This document shows, piece after piece, positions 7,013 through 12,540 of a DNA stretch of 12,540 nt. Origin of the DNA: an uncultured Myxococcales bacterium. GTDB lineage: Bacteria; Myxococcota_A; UBA9042. A program made the translations under genes and the position numbers. The notes beneath the pieces were generated by a model that was not told where the DNA came from, did no database searches, and saw nothing but the letters and a program-made list of their open reading frames with translations. How positions within the stretch are numbered: the stretch's first letter is position 1; the number at the start of each line of letters is the position of its first letter. The stretch spans positions 1 through 12,540 of the forward strand of contig CALGHC010000898.1 of NCBI GenBank assembly GCA_937915965.1, in the 5' to 3' direction.

Positions 7013-8056
7013 TTGAACGAGCTCGCTAGCCAACTCGAACTCAGTGGCCGATCGGTCCGCAGCGCGCGCATCCTCGTCGTTGACGACGAAGGCGCCAACC
7101 GAAGACTGTTGCGTCGGCAACTTGAGGTAGCCGGTGCCCATGTGGAGGAGGCCATCGATGGCGTTGACGCCATGGAGACGATGGCCGGGACGCCACCAGA
7201 CCTTGTCCTTTTGGACCTGGAGATGCCTCGACTCGACGGCATGGGCGTGCTGTTGCGTATGCGCCGCGACGGGAATCTCAAGCGAATACCCGCGATGGTG
7301 GTCACTGGCCTGGATGTCGTCGACTACCACGTGCAGGCGCTCGAGGCCGGTGCGGACGATTTCCTGATCAAGCCATTCCACGCAGCGATCCTGTTGGCCC
7401 GCGCTGGCAACCTGCTTGCCCGATCTCGGGCTGAACGAAGAAACGATGAACTGATGCGCAACCTGGAAGCGTACGTCTCGCAGCCGGCGCGGGTCCACGA
7501 CCACTGCAGCGCAGACGCCGAACACATTGAAGCAACAATCCTCTTCTCCGACCTGCGCGGGTTCACGGCGACCAGCTTCAACCAGGACATGCGACGCCTT
7601 TTTGTCGCGGTCAATGAAGTGCTCGCCTACCAGTCCGAGCTGGTTCTCACCGCGGGCGGCTACGTCGACAAGTTCTCGGGCGACGGCATGCTTGCCGTGT
7701 TTGAGGGAGACGACGGCCCGGTGCGCGCCTGCGAGGTCGCTCGCGACGTCATTCAGTGGGCGCGGGGTTTCGCCGGTATCGCCTTTTGGAACCCGCCGCC
7801 GATTGGGCTGGGCCTGCACTACGGCTTCGTCATGCGAGGCGACCTCGGGTCCGTTAGACGGCGAGAGTTCACCGTCCTGGGCAGCACGGTCAACGTCGCG
7901 GCACGGCTATGCGGCGTGGCAGGCGCCCTCGAAGCGATCGCATCCGACAGCATCGTCGCGCGCGTGGGAGATTCTTTCGACTTCGACGCGCCGCGTCAGG
8001 TCGGCCTGAAGGGTCTGCCCGCAGACGCGAGCACTCACCGACTGCGCGTCGATTGA
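7013..8056 (+). CDS. Response regulator receiver fused to class III adenylate/guanylate cyclase
   Basis: Cytoplasmic two-component output protein that should make a cyclic nucleotide under control of a histidine kinase not in this window; 347 residues. The receiver domain covers about 18-137: acidic pair D24-D25, phosphoacceptor D68 in LLDLEMPRLDG, T98, and K120 in FLIKPFH. A helical linker (about 138-170) leads to the catalytic domain (172-347). Metal-binding Asp are D180 (ILFSDLRGFTA) and D224 (DKFSGDGMLAVF), with base-binding K220. FTVLGSTVNVAARL supplies T287 at the base-specificity position, then N294 and R298. All catalytic positions are present, so it should be active. K220 and T287 favour ATP, as in many bacterial cyclases, but this is inference. 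The start is TTG, since no in-frame ATG precedes the receiver; GAGG at 7005-7008 is a modest Shine-Dalgarno. The PEBP gene follows 44 bases later. Confidence 0.93.
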   Translation: MNELASQLELSGRSVRSARILVVDDEGANRRLLRRQLEVAGAHVEEAIDGVDAMETMAGTPPDLVLLDLEMPRLDGMGVLLRMRRDGNLKRIPAMVVTGLDVVDYHVQALEAGADDFLIKPFHAAILLARAGNLLARSRAERRNDELMRNLEAYVSQPARVHDHCSADAEHIEATILFSDLRGFTATSFNQDMRRLFVAVNEVLAYQSELVLTAGGYVDKFSGDGMLAVFEGDDGPVRACEVARDVIQWARGFAGIAFWNPPPIGLGLHYGFVMRGDLGSVRRREFTVLGSTVNVAARLCGVAGALEAIASDSIVARVGDSFDFDAPRQVGLKGLPADASTHRLRVD

Positions 8057-8089
8057 CTCCGTGAATCGGACTTCGGGCGCGTCGCTCAT

Positions 8090-8094
8090 GGAGG
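8090..8094 (+). promoter_or_regulatory. Ribosome binding site of the PEBP gene
   Basis: GGAGG six bases before ATG 8101. It supports this start, which also gives the family's usual N-terminus. Confidence 0.6.
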
Positions 8095-8100
8095 TCCCCG

Positions 8101-8730
8101 ATGAAAGTCCGCAGCAACAGCTTCACCGATGGCGGCCGCATCCCAAGCCGATGCGCGTTCGGGCGCCACGCGGACCAAGGCCACATCGCGCTAGCCGAGA
8201 ACAGGAATCCGCACATCGCGTGGAGCGACCTGCCTGAGGGCACCCGTTCCCTCGCGCTGATATGCCGAGACGCCGACGTCCCCAGCCGGGGCGATGATGT
8301 CAATCAGGAGGGACGCGTTGTCCCCGCGGATCTGCCGCGGGTCGATTTCTACCACTGGCTGATCGTCGACCTCGACCCGGCAGCGGGCGAAATAGCCGAA
8401 GGGGCGTTTTGCGACGGCGTGACCGCCCGGGGCAAGGCCGGCCCCCAGGGCCCCGATGGCACCCGACAGGGCGTCAACGATTACTCAGGCTGGTTCGCGG
8501 GCGACGCCGACATGTCTGGAGATTACTACGGGTTCGACGGCCCCTGCCCTCCGTGGAATGACACCATCGTCCACCACTACCATTTCACCATATACGCGCT
8601 GGACGTCGACCGCTGCCCCGTCGAGGGTCGCTTCGATGGTACGCAGCTTGTCGCAGCCGTCGTCGGCCTTGCGCTTGAGTCGGCGTCGATCGTGGGCACA
8701 TACGCGATCAACCCAAGCGTCCCGTACTGA
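8101..8730 (+). CDS. YbhB/YbcL family Raf kinase inhibitor-like protein (PEBP)
   Basis: Member of the phosphatidylethanolamine-binding protein family, small-ligand or phospholipid-headgroup binders whose bacterial role is poorly defined; 209 residues against about 158-180 for typical bacterial members. Family motifs in order are WSDLPEGTRSLALICRDADVP (about 41-61, the D-x-D-x-P ligand-site block), FYHWLIVDLDP (83-93, the conserved His-Trp), GFDGPCPPWND (144-154, the G-x-x-G-P-x-P-P block), and HHYHFTIYALD (158-168). There is no signal peptide, so it is probably cytoplasmic. The extra length lies mainly in loops at about 62-80 and 105-143, the latter rich in Gly and Asp. It is 44 bases downstream of the cyclase gene on the same strand, probably the same transcript. 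It converges on the lipoprotein gene, with 27 bases between the stops. Confidence 0.92.
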   Translation: MKVRSNSFTDGGRIPSRCAFGRHADQGHIALAENRNPHIAWSDLPEGTRSLALICRDADVPSRGDDVNQEGRVVPADLPRVDFYHWLIVDLDPAAGEIAEGAFCDGVTARGKAGPQGPDGTRQGVNDYSGWFAGDADMSGDYYGFDGPCPPWNDTIVHHYHFTIYALDVDRCPVEGRFDGTQLVAAVVGLALESASIVGTYAINPSVPY

Positions 8731-8757
8731 GGCGACCGCGCGCCGTCGCGCCAGTCC

Positions 8758-11700
8758 TCAGTTCTGCATGCAGACGACGCCCGCGAAGAAGTCGATGTCC
8801 TCGCTGTAGTCAACCTGAGCGCCTTCATAGGGAAAGGCGTGCTTCATACCGTTTGTCTGAGCCGAATCAGAGAAACGGAACACCTTGCGCTCGATGCCCT
8901 CCCATACCCCGCCGTACCAACCACATTGGTTGTAGTAGGTGAACTCGAGTCCACCGCCCTTGAAGGTCGCCAGCCCCTCAGCGGTCGTTGCGGTGTGATA
9001 GCCCTCTGGGCACGGGTAGGACTTCTTCGGATCCCAGGTCGCGACCTTTGCGACAGCGAATCGAACGTTCGCGTGCAGCTTTGATTGCCTGAAGCCGGCG
9101 CACTTGTCGGTGCGCAGCATCCAAGACAAATTGACGCAGCTGGATGAGTCGTAGGTCTTGCAGCCGCTATCGCAAAGCAGCTTGCCGTACGAGCCATTGC
9201 CGAGCTCCGTGTCGCAGGTCGCGTCACCGAGCTTGCCCGTCTCGCACGACTCGACCGGGGGCTGAATGACCCCGTCGCCGCACACGGTCGCTTCGCAGGT
9301 CGTGCCAACGCAGACCTGATTCTGGCCACACAGGGTTGGCTCAGACACGGCCTCGTGGGTGCAGCCGGTCTCCGTGTTGCAGTCGTCGAGCGTGCAGACG
9401 TTACCGTCGTCACAGCTCGCGGGCGACGAAGCGCAGTCGCCGGCCTTGCAGACGTCGCCGATCATGCAGGCGTCGCCGTCATCACAAGCCACGTTGTTGT
9501 GGACGTGCGTGCAGCCGTCTTGCGGGTCACAAGCATCGCTCGTGCAGACGTCGTCGTCGTCGCAGTCGAGCAGCGACCCGCTCGAGCATTTACCCGCCTT
9601 GCACAGGTCCTTGATCGTGCAAACGCTGTTGTCGGCGTTGCAGGGCGTGTTCTCGGTCGACGCCTTGTCGTAGTCGCACTTGCCTGTGTTGGGGTCGCAA
9701 GCGTCCTGCGTACACACGTTCACGTCGTCACAGGGCTTGGCACCACCGGATGCGCACTCGCCGGCCTTGCAAACATCGCCGATGGTGCACGCCTGGCCAT
9801 CATCGCACGGGTCTTTGTTGTCGGTGTAGGTGCAGCCGCCGTCCTTGTCGCAGACGTCGTCCGTGCATGGGTTGTCGTCGCTGCACGACTTGATGGGGCC
9901 GGGCGAGCAGGCGCCATCCTTGCACAGGTCGCCGACCGTGCATGCGGAACCGTCCGCATCGCAGGTCTGGCCGTTCTTCGGTCCGCCCTCGAAGGTGCAC
10001 TTGCCGGTGCCAATATCGCAGCTGTCGGTGGTGCAGAGCTTGTCGTCGTCGCAGACCTTGTAGGCGCCGGGCACGCAAATGCCCTGCTTGCAGCCGTCGC
10101 CTTGGGTGCACGCGTTGTCGTCTGCGTCGCAGACCGAGACATTGGCCAGATTCTTGCACCCATCGACGGGGTGGCACTCATCGTCGGTGCACGGGTTGCT
10201 GTCATCGCAGTTCTTTGCCTTGCCAGCCGTGCAGGTGCCGAGCACGCAAGTGTCGCCAACCGTGCAGTTGCTGCTGTCCGCGTCGCACGGATTGCCCTCG
10301 CTGATAGGTTTCTGTTCGCACACCCCGAGTTGAGGATCGCACGACGTCTTGGCACACGGCCCATCCTTGCTGGAATCGCAGGTCACGACCGTATTGGGGT
10401 TGATCTTGCAGCCCCATGGCAGTGTGCCTTTGTCGCAGTAGTAGACGCCGTTGCACGCGTCGCCATCGTCCTTGTTCAGGCAGTCCGGGTCCTTCTTGCA
10501 TTCGCAAAGATCGTTGCCGCCGACGCAGGCACCTCCCTGACATTGGTCGCCGTTGGTACAAGGGTCGCCGTCGTTGCAAACCTGATCGTTCGGCTTGTTG
10601 ACGCAACCCTTCGCGGCATCGCAGGAATCATCGGTACAGACGGTGCCGTCATCGCAAGCGACCCCAACATCTTTGAGCTTGCCTTTGCACTCGCCGTTCT
10701 CGCATGAATCGTAGTCCGTGCAGGAGTTGCCATCGGAGCAGCTGCCTGGGCCCGGTGTGTGGACACAGCCGGCTGGATTGCCGCAGCTGTCCTCTGTGCA
10801 TGCGTTGCCGTCGTCGCAGGCGACCTGCTTGCCAAGACAGGAGCCGTTCTTGCAGTTGTCCTTCTCTGTGCACGCGTCATCGTCGTCGCAGGGTGCGTTG
10901 CTGTCGTCGTACACGCAGCCGATCGTTGGGTTGCAAGCGTCCCACGTACAGCTCTCCCCATCGTCGCAGTCCTTGACGCTGCCGATGCACACGCCCGAGG
11001 CGCAGCTGTCCAGGGCAGTGCAAGGCTTGCCGTCGTCGCAACCCAGGCCGTCGTCCATCTCGATGAACTTGCACTTGCCAGTCGCCACGTCGCAGCCGCC
11101 TTGGACGCAATCATTGCCGGTATCGCAATCCAAAGGCTTGCCCGCGGCGCAGCTGCCGGCCGCGCAGACGTCGCCGACGGTGCACAGGTTCGAGTCGGCA
11201 CATGGCTTGCCGTCGTCGTCGTCGTGGCTGCAGCCTGTCTGTGCATCGCAGACATCTGTGGTGCAGGGGTTACCGTCGTCGCAGTCCTTGGGTGGGCCAG
11301 CGACGCACGTACCGTTCTTGCAAGCGTCACCCACGGTGCAGCCAGACCCGTCATAGTCGCAGGCATCGTCCAGATTCTGGTGGATGCACCCTTCGCTTCC
11401 GGGGGACGCGAGTGCGGCGTCGCAGGTGTCCTCGGTACAAGCCTCGTCGTCGTCGCAGGTAGCCTCGTCGGTCTTCCCGTTGCAATCGTTGTCCAACCCG
11501 TCGCACAGCTCTGGGATCGGCTCGGGCGCCATGCACGGTCCCAATCCTGCCTCGCCGCAGACGCGTTCGCCGCTGCACGTTCCGATTACATCGCCCTGAT
11601 CGTCAACGCTCTCGGTCCAGCAGGTTGTGTGTAGGCTCTGCAAGCGAGCCGCGGCGCTGCACGGACACGTCCCAAACCCGGTGCCAGGCGCTTGTTCGGG

Positions 11701-12351
11701 GTCGGGGGTGTGCACGCATTGTTTGGCTTTGGTGCCTTCGATCGACGTCACATCCTCGCAAGTGTAGCCGTCCCCGCAGGCTGCGTTGTCGCTGCAGGGG
11801 ATTCCGCAGTACGAACCGTTGGCCCCGTACTCAACGCAGAGGGAGTCGCCAAGGCCGAGTGCAGCGCACGTCTCGGTCGCCTGACACGGATCGCAAAGGC
11901 GCCCCCAGCGAGGCACGCAGATGTTGATGGTGTCCGCGCCGCCAAAGCTGACCGCAGCGCATAGATACGCGGACGGGCAGTCGGTGACGCAGGTCCGGGC
12001 GCACTGCTTGCCTGACGGAGTCTCGATGCACAGCCCGCTGTCGCAATCCCCGTGCTCGCTGCATCCGCAACCGCCGCCGCCAGGGCATTCCAACGGCAGC
12101 GCGGCGCCATCGTTCGAACCATCTCCGGTGTCGCTGGCGGTGCCGCTGTCTGGAGCGATGGCATCGGACGCGAGCGAAGTATCGTCTTCCAAGTCGGTCG
12201 GAGCTTCCTCGCAAGCGGCGGCAACCAGAAAAGCGAGCGCGGACAGCGCAACCAGCGCGGACGGCACCTGCCGGGGTTGCTCCAGATCGCGCTGGCCGAG
12301 AGGTACCAGCGAACCGGCCGCGGTGGCATTCGAAGAATTCTGCGCGTGCAT
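8758..12351 (-). CDS. Giant Cys-rich repeat lipoprotein, Myxococcota type
   Basis: 1197 residues from ATG 12351, which has GGGAG five bases upstream. Residues 1-46 form a long signal peptide (Arg at 21 and 27, then SALVALSALAFLVAAA) ending in a lipobox, with Cys47 as the candidate lipidated residue. An acidic Ser/Thr/Asp linker (48-86) follows, typical of surface lipoproteins. Residues 88-215 form a Cys-rich head and 282-296 a MopE-type motif (LCDGLDNDCNGKTDE). About 25 hemi-repeats (about 297-1020) alternate between C-D-D-G-x-x-C-T-x-D-x-C-D-x(4)-G-C and C-x-D-x-x-x-C-T-x-G-D-x-C-x-x-G-x-C, roughly four Cys each. A CGDGV...CE segment (1024-1072) leads to a distinct 120-residue C-terminal domain. 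The likely product is a disulfide-stiffened, acidic surface stalk, possibly Ca-binding, that presents the terminal domain. Function is unknown. The open frame extends to 12522, but that part lacks a signal peptide. Confidence 0.88.
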   Translation of the reverse strand: MHAQNSSNATAAGSLVPLGQRDLEQPRQVPSALVALSALAFLVAAACEEAPTDLEDDTSLASDAIAPDSGTASDTGDGSNDGAALPLECPGGGGCGCSEHGDCDSGLCIETPSGKQCARTCVTDCPSAYLCAAVSFGGADTINICVPRWGRLCDPCQATETCAALGLGDSLCVEYGANGSYCGIPCSDNAACGDGYTCEDVTSIEGTKAKQCVHTPDPEQAPGTGFGTCPCSAAARLQSLHTTCWTESVDDQGDVIGTCSGERVCGEAGLGPCMAPEPIPELCDGLDNDCNGKTDEATCDDDEACTEDTCDAALASPGSEGCIHQNLDDACDYDGSGCTVGDACKNGTCVAGPPKDCDDGNPCTTDVCDAQTGCSHDDDDGKPCADSNLCTVGDVCAAGSCAAGKPLDCDTGNDCVQGGCDVATGKCKFIEMDDGLGCDDGKPCTALDSCASGVCIGSVKDCDDGESCTWDACNPTIGCVYDDSNAPCDDDDACTEKDNCKNGSCLGKQVACDDGNACTEDSCGNPAGCVHTPGPGSCSDGNSCTDYDSCENGECKGKLKDVGVACDDGTVCTDDSCDAAKGCVNKPNDQVCNDGDPCTNGDQCQGGACVGGNDLCECKKDPDCLNKDDGDACNGVYYCDKGTLPWGCKINPNTVVTCDSSKDGPCAKTSCDPQLGVCEQKPISEGNPCDADSSNCTVGDTCVLGTCTAGKAKNCDDSNPCTDDECHPVDGCKNLANVSVCDADDNACTQGDGCKQGICVPGAYKVCDDDKLCTTDSCDIGTGKCTFEGGPKNGQTCDADGSACTVGDLCKDGACSPGPIKSCSDDNPCTDDVCDKDGGCTYTDNKDPCDDGQACTIGDVCKAGECASGGAKPCDDVNVCTQDACDPNTGKCDYDKASTENTPCNADNSVCTIKDLCKAGKCSSGSLLDCDDDDVCTSDACDPQDGCTHVHNNVACDDGDACMIGDVCKAGDCASSPASCDDGNVCTLDDCNTETGCTHEAVSEPTLCGQNQVCVGTTCEATVCGDGVIQPPVESCETGKLGDATCDTELGNGSYGKLLCDSGCKTYDSSSCVNLSWMLRTDKCAGFRQSKLHANVRFAVAKVATWDPKKSYPCPEGYHTATTAEGLATFKGGGLEFTYYNQCGWYGGVWEGIERKVFRFSDSAQTNGMKHAFPYEGAQVDYSEDIDFFAGVVCMQN
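8761..9129 (-). other. Unassigned C-terminal domain of the Cys-rich lipoprotein
   Basis: Residues about 1075-1197 break sharply from the repeat composition: aromatic-rich, few Asp-Asp pairs, four to five Cys. Landmarks are SWMLRTDKCAGFRQ, CPEGYHTATTAEGLATF, YYNQCGWYGGVWEGI, KVFRFSDSA and the terminal FFAGVVCMQN. The Trp/Gly/Cys pattern and the closing G-V-V-C are reminiscent of C-type-lectin-like folds, but I cannot assign a family. It is the probable functional tip of the protein. Confidence 0.55.
9292..11466 (-). repeat. Coding array of about 25 Cys-rich hemi-repeats
   Basis: Encodes residues about 296-1020 of the lipoprotein. Two hemi-repeat types of about 17-25 residues alternate, giving about a dozen dimeric units with diverged DNA. 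One irregular unit (around residues 615-670, with CECKKDPDC and CNGVYYCDKGTLPWGC) interrupts the pattern. GTC/GAC trinucleotide runs encoding Asp recur, for example near 11211-11226. Confidence 0.8.
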
Positions 12352-12356
12352 CCAAT

Positions 12357-12361
12357 CTCCC
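12357..12361 (-). promoter_or_regulatory. Ribosome binding site of the Cys-rich lipoprotein gene
   Basis: On the minus strand GGGAG lies five bases before ATG 12351. It supports this start over the upstream in-frame ATG at 12522. Confidence 0.55.
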
Positions 12362-12402
12362 GGGGCTCTTGCGGTGGTCTCCACAGGGGATCGGCAGCAG
12401 GC

Positions 12403-12412
12403 GGGGGGGGGG
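12403..12412. repeat. Homopolymer run of ten G (C on the coding strand)
   Basis: Ten consecutive G on the plus strand, 52-61 bases upstream of the lipoprotein start codon and inside its expected 5' leader. Such runs are prone to slippage. The last two G also form the end of the adjacent inverted repeat. Confidence 0.9.
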
Positions 12413-12443
12413 CTACCCGTGCGGGACGGCCGCGCGGGTAGCC
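12411..12443. promoter_or_regulatory. 33-bp interrupted palindrome over the expected transcription start
   Basis: Arms GGCTACCCGTGCGG (12411-12424) and CCGCGCGGGTAGCC (12430-12443) pair along all 14 positions with one G-T wobble, around a five-base centre GACGG. It abuts the -10 element (12444-12449) of the lipoprotein promoter candidate and covers the expected start near 12437, as an operator would. As RNA it would be a stable hairpin, but there is no U-run, so it is not a standard terminator. Confidence 0.6.
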
Positions 12444-12472
12444 AGTCTAGCGTCGCGGCCAACGGGCCGCAA
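12444..12472 (-). promoter_or_regulatory. Putative promoter of the Cys-rich lipoprotein gene
   Basis: On the minus strand TTGCGG (12472-12467, three of six -35 matches), a 17-bp spacer, and TAGACT (12449-12444, four of six -10 matches). The -10 is identical to those before the permease and cyclase genes. The predicted leader is about 86 bases and includes the C-run. Confidence 0.42.
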
Positions 12473-12540
12473 ACCAGAGATTCGCGCCAGAGGACGGAGA
12501 AGATGCCAAGCGAGGCACCCATGCGGGCGTCGGCAGACGC

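Noticed and set aside
8731..8757. Bidirectional terminator between the PEBP and lipoprotein genes
   Set aside because: The GC-rich 27 bases can form only a short imperfect stem, and no T-run is present on either side.
9355..10707. A 450-codon plus-strand open frame opposite the Cys-rich repeats, and another at 10759-11634
   Set aside because: It is the mirror of the repeat-coding gene in a GC-rich context and is full of Val/Ala/Arg with no recognisable motif. The minus-strand protein has a signal peptide, lipobox and regular Cys pattern.
12352..12522. 57-residue upstream extension of the Cys-rich lipoprotein
   Set aside because: It would bury the signal peptide at residue 90 and run through the promoter candidate and palindrome. 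ATG 12351 has its own Shine-Dalgarno.

Overview
The window is a GC-rich (visibly about 65%) bacterial chromosome segment. It carries ordinary housekeeping and signalling genes plus one very large cysteine-rich lipoprotein. That lipoprotein has alternating C-D-D-G-x-x-C-T repeats, a MopE-type C-D-G-x-D-N-D-C motif and a lipobox. This style is typical of Myxococcota and related former deltaproteobacteria, so such an organism is the best guess. The placement rests on protein style only; no rRNA or marker phylogeny is available here. There is no sign of a plasmid, phage, insertion sequence, CRISPR array or RNA gene.

Layout, left to right. (1) Bases 1-1268, plus strand: the 3' four fifths of murJ, the lipid II flippase, cut by the window edge. 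(2) 1334-3250, plus: an APC-superfamily amino acid permease with a soluble C-terminal domain, preceded by a promoter-like TTGACC-N17-TAGACT that would give an almost leaderless mRNA. (3) 3378-4121, plus: a small unrecognised lipoprotein, 14 bases upstream of (4) 4136-5041, mutM/fpg, an oxidised-purine DNA glycosylase. (5) 5132-6727, minus, convergent with mutM: a stand-alone glucose-6-phosphate isomerase of the type usually seen as the C-terminal half of transaldolase-Pgi fusions. (6) 6728-7012: a divergent control region with two outward-facing promoter candidates, about four tandem copies of a 24-bp unit between them, and a perfect 14-bp palindrome inside one promoter. (7) 7013-8056, plus: a response-regulator receiver fused to a class III nucleotide cyclase, followed by (8) 8101-8730, a YbhB/PEBP-family protein. 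(9) 8758-12351, minus, convergent with PEBP: the 1197-residue Cys-rich lipoprotein. Its upstream region (12352-12540) holds a TTGCGG-N17-TAGACT promoter candidate, a 33-bp interrupted palindrome over the expected transcription start, and a run of ten G.

How the genes relate: no single pathway joins the window. Plausible functional units are the lipoprotein-mutM pair (close spacing), the cyclase-PEBP pair (44-bp gap), and the divergent pgi/cyclase pair sharing a repeat-bearing control region. Three genes share the same -10 hexamer TAGACT at sensible promoter positions, suggesting a local sigma-70-type consensus. I do not see a clear new defence, secretion or biosynthetic system. The most unusual items are the giant repeat lipoprotein with its unassigned C-terminal domain and control region, and the repeat-bearing divergent promoter region.
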